A stretch of 59,849 nucleotides of DNA from Plantactinospora mayteni (GCF_016862935.1 NZ_BONX01000006.1:1-59849), one strand, 5' to 3'; shown: positions 34,576 to 43,678, counted from the stretch's first letter. Made by a program: numbers and translations. The notes: a model not told the origin generated them from the sequence alone.

Positions 34576-34814
34576 ACCAAATCACGTCCCCTACCTCTCC
34601 ACATTGGCGCACCCGACTCCGCGCCGGTGTTGCTGCGAAGCCTCGGGACGCTGCAACAGCGGGGGCGAGCGGGCGGCCCACGTCAGCTACTCACGATGAG
34701 TAATCGGTGGACGTGGGCTGGCGCCCGAAATGCAGTAAATGAGTAGACCCTCATCGAATCTTGGGCTCCCCTCATGAATAGGAGCCGTCCAGCCTTCAGG
34801 CGATCGGGTCGCAG
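34576..34814. other. Gap between the recombinase and the cargo operon
   Basis: About 240 bases with no supportable gene. A TnpC-like gene would be expected here by analogy with Tn554 modules but is absent. Confidence 0.4.
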
Positions 34815-35447
34815 TTACCGCAGTCTGCGAGCATTCGGGTGAGGAACGCGTTGCCTCATGTATGGCGAACGCATGAATACATAGACGTCAAAGGAGCTGA
34901 AGAGCGCTGCGGCTACGAGCGCGATATAGTTGACCGCCGCGGGGCGCAAAGCCGTCATACAGTAGATGATGCTGCCGATCAGGCCGATGAAGATGTACCC
35001 AAAACCCAGCTCGACAAGCGATTTCCAGGCTATATCGCGCCGGCGTAGGGGTAGCGCCCAGCTAAGATGATATGTGCGTAATGCGTGCTCAAAATCAGCG
35101 AAGTCACCGCGCCCGTCGGCCAGCGCAGTAAGAAGAGTCCGCTGAATCAAGCTCCACCTTGCAACGTTGATGTAGCCCTTGGCCGCCCTTGTTGTAAAGT
35201 GCGTCCCTAGTACGATTAGGGCTAAAAGTCCGAGCAGCGAGAAGAAGTCAGGGAAGTTCGACCGGCCAAGAATAAACAGGGCTCCGGTCGTGATAATGGT
35301 GAGGCCCCAGGTGGTGGCGTTCTGCAACTCGGCAAGCGAGCCGGCCTTTTCTGCGGCTAGAGACTCTAAATAGCTGTTCGCAAAACTGGGGGCGAATGGA
35401 TTTGGATCGCGGCGAGAATTCCTGCGCCGAATAAATCTCTCGAGCAT
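34815..35447 (-). CDS. Membrane protein of unknown function, cargo operon
   Basis: 210 aa. Four hydrophobic segments are seen (about 48-60, 66-84, 148-168, 174-192): two pairs separated by a basic, helix-rich cytoplasmic region (TTRAAKGYINVARW to RRRDIAW). No family is recognised; the layout resembles small membrane effectors of bacterial immune operons, but that is only a resemblance. Its ATG is directly next to the stop of the HIT gene. Base composition is clearly less GC-rich than the surroundings. Confidence 0.6.
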   Translation of the reverse strand: MLERFIRRRNSRRDPNPFAPSFANSYLESLAAEKAGSLAELQNATTWGLTIITTGALFILGRSNFPDFFSLLGLLALIVLGTHFTTRAAKGYINVARWSLIQRTLLTALADGRGDFADFEHALRTYHLSWALPLRRRDIAWKSLVELGFGYIFIGLIGSIIYCMTALRPAAVNYIALVAAALFSSFDVYVFMRSPYMRQRVPHPNARRLR

Positions 35448-36128
35448 TCAATCAGCAACCTTGCTGTCGGTTGAAAGCACATGCGCAGTAGTCAACATGT
35501 TTTCCCTGCCCGGGAACACCGCCCAGTCCCACAGGTCGGGCTGGCCCTCCAACTCCAAGAGTAGGCGTCGCATGTACTGGGAAGGTAGCCGATCACGCGG
35601 AAAATAGGCTCTCATATCCTTGCCCTGCTCAACTAGCACATATGGCCTGCCAGCGGCGATGGAGGGCAGTTCAGCCAGATCGCGTACTCGCGCATATGGC
35701 ATTCGGTCATCCATGCCGGACATGACGTCTACCGCCGATGGCACCAAATGGATATGCGCATGGTCAATGCAGCCGCCCGCCATGTTTGTACTTGTCCCGC
35801 CATGCTCGAACAAGACGGCGTCCCCGAAGTGCTCGTTTAGCATATTGAGCGACAAGCGCCGCCAGCCGTCGGCGTGTGAGGAATGCGATTGGGGTAACTG
35901 AGCAAAGCACGAAGCGTGCACCTTCGGAATGAGTAAGAGATACCCTGGACGGAAAGCGCCGATGCCGATAATCAGCGCGAACTCCGAATCCTCGGCCACG
36001 GTTCTGCTGACTAGCTCATCACGGGAGAACATGCGCCGAAAATCGCTCGCCTCCACGTCGGAAAGTTCTACGCAGAACGGACAATCAGACACGATGCCTT
36101 CCGGCCGGGGAGCTATCGAGTCAGTCAT
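35448..36128 (-). CDS. HIT-superfamily hydrolase
   Basis: 226 aa. The histidine triad is DHAHIHLVP; CPFC near residue 16 and a long GIGAFRPGYLLLIPKVHASCF strand fit the HIT fold. Family members hydrolyse nucleoside phosphoramidates, dinucleoside polyphosphates or adenylylated products, or transfer nucleotides. It is about 80 residues longer than typical HIT proteins, with the extra sequence C-terminal. It lies in a three-gene operon with a MazG-like and a membrane protein, all of lower GC. Confidence 0.8.
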   Translation of the reverse strand: MTDSIAPRPEGIVSDCPFCVELSDVEASDFRRMFSRDELVSRTVAEDSEFALIIGIGAFRPGYLLLIPKVHASCFAQLPQSHSSHADGWRRLSLNMLNEHFGDAVLFEHGGTSTNMAGGCIDHAHIHLVPSAVDVMSGMDDRMPYARVRDLAELPSIAAGRPYVLVEQGKDMRAYFPRDRLPSQYMRRLLLELEGQPDLWDWAVFPGRENMLTTAHVLSTDSKVAD

Positions 36129-36137
36129 CGTCGCCTA

Positions 36138-36452
36138 TTATCCTTCCCGCAGTAGAACAAAACCTTGATCGAACACTCCCCTCGATCGGGCCTTCTGTAC
36201 TCGCATTTCTTCGAACGATTCACGCGAGCAGCCAAGCCGGTCAACTAAGGCGAATACGACTTCAATTATGTCGGCCAGCTCAGCAACGTCCTGTGACTCC
36301 AGGAACTCATCGACCTCTTCGAGCAGCTTGGCGCGTAGAAGCGTCATCATTTCCGAAGGTTCGGCCCTGCGAAAATCGCAGCTTCCGTCGGAAAAATCAA
36401 CGATGGCCGGGATCTTGTCTCGGACAAGTTTTTCTGGCAAGACGGCCTCCAT
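36138..36452 (-). CDS. MazG-like nucleoside triphosphate pyrophosphohydrolase
   Basis: 104 aa all-alpha NTP-PPase. The metal motif ExxE(n)ExxD is visible in LLEEVDEFLESQDVAELADIIEVVFAL. EKLVRDKIPAIV at the N-terminus is typical of phosphoribosyl-ATP-pyrophosphatase-like house-cleaning enzymes. It would remove pyrophosphate from an NTP, possibly a modified one. It is the first gene of the leftward operon with the HIT and membrane genes. Confidence 0.8.
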   Translation of the reverse strand: MEAVLPEKLVRDKIPAIVDFSDGSCDFRRAEPSEMMTLLRAKLLEEVDEFLESQDVAELADIIEVVFALVDRLGCSRESFEEMRVQKARSRGVFDQGFVLLREG

Positions 36453-36959
36453 CTGGGCGGAGAGTTATGACTGTACTACGCAGTGGCACGCTCCCGCGCC
36501 GCAGCGCCATCGGTGTTGCAGACGTCCGGGCTCGACCTGTCATCGGCAGATCCGGTGCGCCGCCGGGCCGGGCGAGCGTCACTTTGTGTAGTCGATGATT
36601 TCTGCATGCGGGCGCGGTTCGCGCCCGAAGGCGTGGCAACCGGCAAGGTCTGGACCGCCAACGTCCTTACCTTTCGCCACGTCATCGAAGGCCGCACCGC
36701 CGCCGGAGCTGAAGAGAAGATCCGCCTCCTGTTTGGCAAGATCGGTGAGTTGATGGGTCAAGGAAGCGCCGGCCCTATTCGGCGACTACACCGTCCAGGA
36801 CGGCGCATGGACCCCGGGCTGGCGGAAGGTCTGACGCAGGCCAAGCGCGTCGACCAGAAGGCCAGCTGCGTGTCAACGCCGCCGTCGCGACGGTCTCGAC
36901 TACGCTCAACTCGCATACGTGCCTAGACCGATCCCAGCGTGGTCACCAGTCGGACTCTG
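36453..36959. other. Gene-poor stretch upstream of the cargo operon
   Basis: About 500 bases. Open frames exist on both strands but none has a recognised family, a ribosome binding site and consistent codon use together. It is probably decayed DNA plus the promoter of the MazG-HIT operon. Confidence 0.35.
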
Positions 36960-37240
36960 CGGCCAAGTTGTCGAGATAAAGTCGACGTGGCCCGGCGGAT
37001 CGGTGTACATCCGACGGCGGAACCCACCGAGTCCGCCGACGAACGCGACGCGGAAGTCCTGCCGTTGTCCGCACAGCCCGCACAGCCGATCCCGGACACA
37101 CTCGAGAACCCGCCGTTGATGACCGCGAAGTTGACGCTGCCGTCGTTCTGCTCGCTGACGTACGGGATAGGCAACCCTCGACGCGGGTCGACGGGCCGGG
37201 CGGCAAGCCGCGCCGGGATCGCCGGCCGCTGCCCGCTCAT
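36960..37240 (-). pseudogene. Frameshifted element gene of an actinomycete-specific family
   Basis: It starts at the ATG at 37240, overlapping the upstream stop. The first 44 residues (ending SVNFAVING) continue, after a one-base shift near 37110, in another frame as LECVRDRLCGLCGQRQDF and RMYTDPPGH. The joined text has the shape of a short zinc-binding family often found on actinomycete elements (RRGLPIPYV, CxxCG). Similarity stops after DPPGH, so the 3' end is also lost. Confidence 0.55.
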
Positions 37241-37590
37241 CGGTTCCCTCCCGGCTGGGCCGGCTCGACGCGCCGCCACCCGTTGCTTTCGCACGCCCAC
37301 ATCTGGCCGTGCACGGTGACCGTGTCCCCGACGGACAGGCTCCGCAGCGGGTGGTCTACCTGTTCGGCGAGGGCGAGCTGGATGGCCCTGGCCGGTCCGG
37401 CGGGTGCCTGGCCCGGATAGTTGGACGCGACGAACGCCGCCTCAGCCCAGTCCTCTGCGCTGTGCTGCGACCCGTCGCCTTTCAGCGCGATGGTGACGGT
37501 CACTTGCCGCGCGCCGACCCGGTAGCCGTCGGAGAAGCTGATGTAGTCAGCGGCGCGGTCGGACTGGGTGAACCCCAAGACGATGATCAC
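37237..37590 (-). CDS. Element hypothetical protein
   Basis: 117 aa, not recognised. It starts GTG-ATC-ATC-GTC at 37590, with a GTGA overlap with the upstream stop. Predicted mainly beta (VIIVLGFTQSDRAADYIS, RQVTVTIALKGDG, SVGDTVTVHGQMWACE); the final beta block resembles an OB- or SH3-like barrel. It belongs to a run of coupled leftward genes. Confidence 0.55.
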   Translation of the reverse strand: MIIVLGFTQSDRAADYISFSDGYRVGARQVTVTIALKGDGSQHSAEDWAEAAFVASNYPGQAPAGPARAIQLALAEQVDHPLRSLSVGDTVTVHGQMWACESNGWRRVEPAQPGGNR

Positions 37591-38402
37591 AGGACCACCT
37601 CGCCGGAGGCCACTGTCCACGGCCAGAGGTAGACACCGAGGGCGTACTGTCCGGCGGGGTCCGGGTGGACCCGGTCGATTTCGACCTTGCGGGTTTCGCG
37701 GCCGTCGTCGACCTCCCAGCAGATGACGGCGATGTCGCCGTGCCACGTGACGAGCGGGTGTTCACCGGGCATGTCGCCGACGCGGACGGTGTCCAGGATG
37801 TCGGCGATCTGTTCGACGGTGGCGCGGTCGAAGGTGGGCAGAACCCCGCCGAAGACGGTGTAGCCGTCCGCGACCAGGGCCGGCAGCTCGATATCGACCA
37901 CCTCGCGACAGGTGACCGTGGCCGGTACCCAGGTCGCGTCCGGGGGTGCGATGTCGTCGCGGTGGTTGACGACGTGGAAGCCGTCGCTGGTGTGCGCGGC
38001 GCTCGGGTCGAGGACGAACCAGTGTCCGCCGGCCTTGGCGCCCCGGCGTAGGACCTCGATGAGCGGCTTGCGCCGACGGTCGCGGGAGCGGCGGTCGAGC
38101 CGCAGGAACCCGGCGGCACCGTCGGGTTGGCCGGGCGTGCCACGGGTTCCGGTCGGGGTGTGCAGCCAGGCGCGGGCCGGCACCCGGCGCGGGCTGCCGT
38201 CCTTGTCGTACCAGATGGGTACGCCGTTGCTGCCGAGCCAGTCGTCGTCGGGCTCGGCTTCCCAGATCAGCGCCGGATGGGTGGCCGAGCCGGCGAGTGC
38301 CTGCGCGCGGGTGAGCCGCCGTTCCGGGGCGGCCAGCGCGTGCTCCGCCAGGGGTAGTACGTCGTCCAGGTGCCACCACAGGCGGGTGGGCCGGTTGGTC
38401 AT
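37587..38402 (-). CDS. Element hypothetical protein
   Basis: 271 aa, not recognised. It has Trp-rich and Asp-rich patches (LWWHLDDVLPLAEHA, WEAEPDDDWLG, VEIDRVHPDPAGQYALGVYLWPW) and no membrane segment. The ATG at 38402 has GAGGAGT upstream. It overlaps the next gene (GTGA) and is probably cytoplasmic. Confidence 0.6.
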   Translation of the reverse strand: MTNRPTRLWWHLDDVLPLAEHALAAPERRLTRAQALAGSATHPALIWEAEPDDDWLGSNGVPIWYDKDGSPRRVPARAWLHTPTGTRGTPGQPDGAAGFLRLDRRSRDRRRKPLIEVLRRGAKAGGHWFVLDPSAAHTSDGFHVVNHRDDIAPPDATWVPATVTCREVVDIELPALVADGYTVFGGVLPTFDRATVEQIADILDTVRVGDMPGEHPLVTWHGDIAVICWEVDDGRETRKVEIDRVHPDPAGQYALGVYLWPWTVASGEVVL

Positions 38403-38453
38403 GGTGAAACTCCTCAGTGGATCGTGGGTGTGCCGGTTGCCTTGTGGCAGCGG

Positions 38454-38882
38454 CTATCCGCGTACGGCGATCGGGCGCACGCGGAGGATCTGGTGGGGCA
38501 GCAGCAGGGCCGCCGAGAGGTTGGTGATCGGGTCGGTGATGACGGTGTAGTCGCGTGCCCAGACGGCGTGCCACGGCTCGGCGGGCTGGCCGGCGCGGCG
38601 GCGGGCGTTGTCGCCGAGGACGATGCCGATGCCGGCGAACAGGTAGGTGTGGCCGCTGGCGCGGTAGTGGTCCATCCGCCCGGCTGTAGGGCACGCGGTG
38701 ATCGAGTAGCCGACGCACTCGGGGTGCATGGCGGCTTCGGCCGCGAGCTGCCGGTCCAGATCGCGGTCACGCATGGCGAGCACGAACCGGGCGGTGATCC
38801 ACGGCGCGACGAGTCCGGCGTACAGCGGCCGGTGCCGCAGCCGTAGCCGTACCGGTATTGGTGGAACGGCGGAGGCGTTCAC
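38454..38882 (-). CDS. Element hypothetical protein
   Basis: 142 aa, not recognised. One modest hydrophobic helix (LYAGLVAPWITARFVLAM) and a C-terminal hydrophobic strand (NLSAALLLPHQILRV) are seen. The GTG at 38882 overlaps the stop of the interrupted gene upstream by four bases. Confidence 0.5.
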   Translation of the reverse strand: MNASAVPPIPVRLRLRHRPLYAGLVAPWITARFVLAMRDRDLDRQLAAEAAMHPECVGYSITACPTAGRMDHYRASGHTYLFAGIGIVLGDNARRRAGQPAEPWHAVWARDYTVITDPITNLSAALLLPHQILRVRPIAVRG

Positions 38883-39152
38883 GGCTGCTCGACCCGTTTC
38901 CAGGTCAGGCAACCTCCGTCGCCGAGGGCGTAGAGGCCGTCGTCGTCGGGCTGGTGCCGGGTGCGCCGCATCTTCGCGCGGTTGCCGCGCGACACGGTGA
39001 GCAGGTCGCCGGTGAAGGTGACGCTGAGGCGTTGCCCGCTCTGCCTATCCAGGTCGGCGCTGATGCGTTCGGCGGTGGTGCGGGTGAAGCGGGGCGGCGC
39101 ATCCGGGTGGGCGGTGTTGGCCAGGGCGGGGTACACCTTGGGGCCTATTTCG

Positions 39153-40545
39153 GGCTCTACTGACGTTGTCGTGGGTGGTTTGAGCGTGCCGTAGCAGCGC
39201 ACGCCGTTGCCCGGCCTACGGTTCCGGTTGTCGAGATCGGAATCGGGGCATATCGGGAAACGGCGTGCGTAATGCAAGGATATGGCAGCGGCTGCTGAGG
39301 CTGCCACAGGTGGTCATCGAATCGCTGACTGTCGAGGACGATGACGGCGGCGACGTGTTGGTCGTCGGGGTACGGGCCCGCAAGGGCGCGGCCCGCCGCT
39401 GCGGACGGTGCGGTGTGCGGGCACCCTGGTACGACCGCGGCGCGGGAGTGCGCCGCTGGCGGCATCTGGACTTCGGTGTCGTGCGGGTGGTCATCGAGGC
39501 CGCCGCACCGCGTGTCGGTTGTCCGGTCCACGGTCCGACCGTGGTGGCCGTGCCGTGGGCGCGGCATGGCTCCCGGTTCACCGCCGCGTTCGAGGACACC
39601 TGCGCGTGGCTTGCCGCCCACACCGCCGCGTCCACGGTCGGCGAACTGCTCCGTGTGTCGTGGCGGGCGGTGACCGGCATCGCCGCCCGAGTCGTCACCG
39701 AGGCGTGTGGCACGACTGATCGGCTCGACGGCTTGCGACGCATCGGCATCGACGAGGTGGCCTACCGCAAGGGCCAGCGGTACCTGACCGTCGTGGTCGA
39801 TCACGACACCGGCCGTCTCGTGTGGGCCCGCGCGGGGCGGGACAAAGCCACCGTGGCCGCGTTCTTCGACGACCTCGGTCCCGAGCGAGCCGCCCAGTTG
39901 ACCCACGTCTCCGCCGACGCGGCGGAGTGGATCAACAGCGTGGTCGCGCAGCGGGCACCGCAAGCGGTGCGCTGCCTGGACCCGTACCACCTCGTCGCGT
40001 GGGCCACGAACGCCCTGGACAAGGTCCGCCGCCAGGTGTGGAACACCGCCCGCGGGGCAAAGGCCGCCGCAACGCGACCTCCCGCATGCTCAAAGGCGCC
40101 CGCTGGGCGCTGTGGCGAAACCCGAGCAACTGACCGACACGCAGAAGCAGACCCTGGCGGCGATCCAGGCCACGAACAAGCCGCTGTACCGCGCCTACCT
40201 ACTCAAGGAGCAACTCCGCGAGATCGTCGCGGTCAAAGGCGAAGACGGCAAACTGCTCCTCGCCGCATGGCTGCGTTGGGCGGCCCGTAGCCGGCTGCCA
40301 CCATTCGTCAAGCTCGCCGCCACGATCCGCACCCACCTGGCCGCGATCCACAACATGCTCGACTGCGGACTGTCCAACGCCCGGATCGAGGCGAACAACA
40401 CCCACCTACGGCTATTGACCCGCCAAGGCTACGGCTACCACTCCGCCGACGCCCTGATCACCATGGCCATGCTCCGCCGAGGCGGCCTATGCCCACCCCT
40501 CCCCGGACGATCATGAATCCGACCCACGACAACGTCAGGAGACCC
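39153..40545 (+). mobile_element. ISL3-family insertion sequence, 1393 bp
   Basis: The inverted ends are GGCTCTACTGACGTTGTCG on the left (39153) and, read inward from 40545, GGGTCTCCTGACGTTGTCG on the right. An exact 8-bp target duplication CTATTTCG lies at 39145-39152 and 40546-40553, the size expected of ISL3. It carries one transposase gene, now frameshifted, so the element cannot move by itself. Confidence 0.92.
39265..40516 (+). pseudogene. ISL3-family transposase with two frameshifts
   Basis: The frame runs intact from a GTG at 39265 through the N-terminal zinc finger (RCGRCGVRAPWYDRG) and the DDE domain (GIDEVAYRKGQRYLTVVVDHDTG, VSADAAEWI, LDPYHLVAWA). Near 40066 it shifts to another frame (RRNATSRMLKGARWALWRNP), and near 40125 to a third (EQLTDTQKQTLAAIQATN) that runs to the normal end with NARIEANNTHLRLLTRQGYGYH. 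Two single-base deletions explain this. They could be sequencing errors. Confidence 0.8.
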
Positions 40546-40926
40546 CTATTTCGTGCCCGTGGACGCAGACCGGCGTCCAGCGTTTGTGGGCTCCGGTCGG
40601 CAGGCTGGTGTAGCCGACGTGGTGCGCGTGGGCGGAGAACGCGGTGATGCTCTGCCAGGCCAGGTCGCGGGTGGCAGCCAGCAACCGGACCGACTCGTCG
40701 AGGTCGCTGTTGCTGGTGAGCTGCGCGGCGAGGATCTCGTCGGTGTGGTCCAAGGCGGTGACGAACCCGGCCGCGTGGGCGGCGGCGAGCAGCGCGCTGG
40801 TGGACACATACAGCGGGAAGTCGGATCGGTTGGTGTGCAGGGTCAGGCCGTACCAGTCCCGGACCCATCCTTCGATGGTGGTCAACGGTGGTCCTTTCCG
40901 TCCGGATGTTTAAGGTGGGTGCGGGC

Positions 40927-40962
40927 GGGCGGCCCGCCACCGGGGCCGGTGGCGGGCCGCCC
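40927..40962 (-). terminator. Perfect 16-bp-armed hairpin
   Basis: Arms at 40927-40942 and 40947-40962 (GGGCGGCCCGCCACCG and its complement), four-base loop, no T-tract. It lies between the 32-codon gene at 40994 and the interrupted gene. Confidence 0.6.
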
Positions 40963-40993
40963 GTCCGGGATAGGGGTGTGCCGGGTGGCGGGG

Positions 40994-41092
40994 TTAGTGC
41001 CGGTTGCGGTGGCGGTGTTGTTCGGCGGCGGCCAGATCCGGGTGGGTGCGCCGCAGCGTGGACCATGCCTGGTCCAGCAGCCGGCTGGTCAT
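40994..41092 (-). CDS. Very small element protein, 32 aa
   Basis: The ATG at 41092 forms ATGA with the stop of the gene at 41089. The product (MTSRLLDQAWSTLRRTHPDL then a His/Arg-rich tail) is short and basic. Coupling and the hairpin just after its stop support it being a real gene. Confidence 0.45.
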   Translation of the reverse strand: MTSRLLDQAWSTLRRTHPDLAAAEQHRHRNRH

Positions 41093-41532
41093 CGGGCTCG
41101 CCGGGTTGGGCAGCGCTCGTCCATGCCGGCGTCGACGGTGAATGGCCCGGCGGCCAGCCGCCACTTGCCGTCGAGCCAGCCGGTCGGCACTTCGTGACCG
41201 GCGAGCATTCGGGTGGCCGGGCGGCGGCAGCCGGGGTGGGGGCAGTCGTCCGGGATGGCCGGAACGCCGCAGGGCCGGTACGTCTGGTACCAGTGCGCGC
41301 CCGTTGCCGCTGAGCGCCGTTGCGGGCGGTCGAGCGCGAGGCCGACGTCGATGGTGCCGCCGTCGGTCCACAGCGCCACGGACTTGCGGCACCAGCCGCA
41401 GGAGGTGCCGTGCCAGACGAACCGCACCTCGGCGATGACGGCGGTGTGCCCGGTGGTGGTTAGCACCGGCTTCGGTGCGGTGGCCACCCACGGGTTGAGG
41501 CCGCCGATGAGCTGTGGGCCGTCGGCGGTCAC
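41089..41532 (-). CDS. Element hypothetical protein with Cys/His zinc-like motifs
   Basis: 147 aa. CGWCRKS at about residue 45 and CPHPGCRRPA at about 100 suggest bound zinc. Not recognised. The GTG at 41532 overlaps the upstream stop (GTGA), and its own stop overlaps the 32-codon gene. Confidence 0.6.
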   Translation of the reverse strand: MTADGPQLIGGLNPWVATAPKPVLTTTGHTAVIAEVRFVWHGTSCGWCRKSVALWTDGGTIDVGLALDRPQRRSAATGAHWYQTYRPCGVPAIPDDCPHPGCRRPATRMLAGHEVPTGWLDGKWRLAAGPFTVDAGMDERCPTRRAR

Positions 41533-42161
41533 TGCGGGTCCTCGTCGTCGCCGGCCGCGTCGCGGGCGAGGTCGAGGAGCTGACCCGCCCAGGTGGTGAG
41601 TTTCTCGACACGGGCCAGCTCGGCGCCGAAGAGGCGGGCCGCGGTGGCGAACCCGACGGGTGTGGGCCGGATGTTGATGAAGCCGGGCTCCGACGGGTCG
41701 TCGGGGTCGGGCTGCTGGGCGGCGGCCTCGGCGGTCTGGATGGCTTCCCGCCACCGCAGCTCGGTGAGCATCAGGCAGTGCCGTAGGAACTCCAGGTCGT
41801 TGACGGTGAAGACGACCGCGATACCTTCGCCGGTCGCGACTCCGAGTCGGGCGAGCTGGATGGTGAGGTCGGTAATCCGCTGCCGGTACTCGGCGATGAG
41901 ACCGGCGACGGCCTCGGTGGCGACCAGCCCGTCGAGGTCGGCGGGCAGGCTGCGGACGGGGACGTTGTGCCGGCGTACGCCGAGGTCGATGGTGTGGCCG
42001 CCGAGGGTGCCGACGACGCTGAACGTGACGGACACATTGCCCGGGGCGGCCGGAGCGTTCGTGGCGAAGTCTTCCGATTCGTACTCGACGTGGATGGTCA
42101 GCGCGAGGTCGCCGGTGGGGACGGGCAGTGGCACGGTGCCGATTGGTTTGGTCTTGCGCAT
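41529..42161 (-). CDS. Element hypothetical protein
   Basis: 210 aa, not recognised. The N-terminal 80 residues are beta-rich (LALTIHVEYESEDF, VSVTFSVVGTLGGHTIDLGVRRH); the rest is helical. The ATG at 42161 follows GGAG at an unusually long 12-base spacing. It heads the unit that runs down to the small gene at 40994. Confidence 0.6.
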   Translation of the reverse strand: MRKTKPIGTVPLPVPTGDLALTIHVEYESEDFATNAPAAPGNVSVTFSVVGTLGGHTIDLGVRRHNVPVRSLPADLDGLVATEAVAGLIAEYRQRITDLTIQLARLGVATGEGIAVVFTVNDLEFLRHCLMLTELRWREAIQTAEAAAQQPDPDDPSEPGFINIRPTPVGFATAARLFGAELARVEKLTTWAGQLLDLARDAAGDDEDPQ

Positions 42162-42189
42162 GGGGGTTTCGTTCTCCAGACGTGCGAAA

Positions 42190-42213
42190 GGCCCACCCGA
42201 GATCGGGCGGGCC
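42190..42213 (-). terminator. Intergenic hairpin
   Basis: 10-bp arms 42190-42199/42204-42213 (one G-T pair), four-base loop, 21 bases downstream of the stop at 42235. Confidence 0.5.
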
Positions 42214-42234
42214 GGGCGGTGGGGTTCGACGGGG

Positions 42235-43479
42235 TCAGTCGCGGTCGGGATCAAGCCGGTGGTCGGCGTGCTCGCCGAGGTACACGGTGGTCAGCGGGAC
42301 GGTGCCGATCTGTGGCAGCTCGTCGGCCAGGACGCTCAGTTGCAGCCGGACTGCCTGTTCGGCGAGCTGGGTGCAGTGAGCGGCGCGCAGGCAGACCAGG
42401 TAGCTGTGATGCCAGGTCACCCGGAAGCTGCGCTCACCGTCGGCGACGATTTCCGGGTCGCGGTGCGTGGAGCTGACGGTGATGGGCAGCCCGAACTGTG
42501 GGCAGGTGGCGGACGCGTCGCGCAGGATTCGGTAGGCGGCGACGCGGGCGGTTTGCGGGTTGTCGGCGGTCACGGTGAGCCGGATCGCCGTGGTGATCTC
42601 GTACTGGTGCGAGTGCGGCAGCCCGGGGAGCCCGAGGTCGCGCAGCAGGTCGTCGATCAGGCCGTACGGGGCGTGCCGGCCCGGTTGGGCGTCGAGGTCG
42701 CCGGTGACGAGCGCGTCGATGAGCGCGGCCCGCAGTTGCCCGGCCAGGTGGTGCCGTGCCTGCATGGCCAGGTACCTGGCGGTGCGCGCCTCGGTGAGCT
42801 GCCCAACGCCAAAGAACGGCGGCAACGGGTGTGGCTGGAACGGAGCGTCCGCGTCGACGTCCAGCTCGACCGGGGTGTGCTCGTCGGGTTCGACCTGCAC
42901 CCTGGCCGCGTTGTCGAGGTCGGCGGTGACGCCGGCCAGTCCGGCGAGTTCGTCGAGCAGCCGGGTGACCGCTGTCGTGCGCGCCTGGTCACCGGTGTCG
43001 GCGCGTACCGTGGCGGTGATGACCGGTTGGCTCCACAGGTCGTAGGGCCGGCGGCCGGCGGTCTCGCGTGGGCCGGTGGCCCTCGCCCGCGGTGGCTGGT
43101 CGAAGGCGAGGGTGGCGGCCGGGCCGAGGGCCTGGCGCACCGCCACGTGCAGCTCGTCGCGGAACGTCTGCACTGCCTGGTCTGGGCTGGTGGCGCTGGC
43201 ACGTCGGGTGATGGCCGGGGCGAGCTGGACCGCCCACATGCGCGGCAGCGGCGGCAGACCCGCACGCTGCAAGATCTGGCGCGCCACGCCCAGCGGCACG
43301 AGGTTCGCGCGTACCAGCGGGATCAATCGGCGGCGAACCTCGACGCCCAACGCGTGGGTCAGGCGCCGCCACGCGGCGACCTCCTGCCACACGACGGCCG
43401 TCGCGGTCACGGTCGCACCGGCGGGCGGCTCGGGACGTGCCTGGCGTGGCGCCGGGGTGTCCGGCGTAGTGGATGTCAT
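42235..43479 (-). CDS. Element protein, repeated beta-alpha-beta domains (paralogue of 46829-48010)
   Basis: 414 aa, not recognised. It shares order and wording with the 393-aa protein at 46829-48010: LLRDLGLPGLPHSHQYEIT against LHGLGLAGLPRAHHVTVT, and an identical style of C-terminus (HRLDPDRD against EHLDPDTD). Several beta-alpha-beta units alternate with Ala-rich helices. The ATG at 43479 has AGGAGG six bases upstream. A structural or nucleic-acid-binding role is possible; the evidence is weak. Confidence 0.65.
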   Translation of the reverse strand: MTSTTPDTPAPRQARPEPPAGATVTATAVVWQEVAAWRRLTHALGVEVRRRLIPLVRANLVPLGVARQILQRAGLPPLPRMWAVQLAPAITRRASATSPDQAVQTFRDELHVAVRQALGPAATLAFDQPPRARATGPRETAGRRPYDLWSQPVITATVRADTGDQARTTAVTRLLDELAGLAGVTADLDNAARVQVEPDEHTPVELDVDADAPFQPHPLPPFFGVGQLTEARTARYLAMQARHHLAGQLRAALIDALVTGDLDAQPGRHAPYGLIDDLLRDLGLPGLPHSHQYEITTAIRLTVTADNPQTARVAAYRILRDASATCPQFGLPITVSSTHRDPEIVADGERSFRVTWHHSYLVCLRAAHCTQLAEQAVRLQLSVLADELPQIGTVPLTTVYLGEHADHRLDPDRD

Positions 43480-43511
43480 GACTTCCTCCTGGTGTGATGC
43501 CGACAAGGGAC

Positions 43512-43543
43512 AGCGGGGCGAGGCCGTGATGGCTCGCCCCGCT
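43512..43543 (-). terminator. Intergenic hairpin
   Basis: 11-bp perfect arms (AGCGGGGCGAG at 43512-43522 and its complement at 43533-43543), ten-base loop, just upstream of the gene starting at 43479. Confidence 0.5.
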
Positions 43544-43678
43544 GGTCGGCGATGGCTTGGATGGATGGCTGAAGGGGTCTAACTCGTCGGCCTGCCGAAG
43601 GTGGTGTGAGCGGCCCGGACCGCGCACCGGTGCCGCGCGGTGGGGTCGGCTGCGTCCGGCAACGGCGGCTGCCGGTCG

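Larger units (their letters stand above)
38879..40885 (-). pseudogene. Element hypothetical gene split by an ISL3-family insertion
   Basis: The original gene is 40885-40546 joined to 39144-38879 on the minus strand. Removing the IS and one CTATTTCG copy restores one frame of 201 residues through VHGHEI-GPKVYPALAN. The N-terminal half is helical (ALLAAAHAAGFVTALDHTDEI) and the C-terminal half looks like a small DNA-binding or beta domain (LSVTFTGDLLTVSRGNRAK). Family not recognised. It starts with TTG after AAAGGA. The downstream coupled genes may have lost their read-through expression. Confidence 0.8.

Noticed and set aside
36483-36926. Rightward 147-codon frame between the MazG-like gene and the backbone
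   Set aside because: No ribosome binding site or recognised family, and composition changes along its length. Kept only as a gene-poor region.
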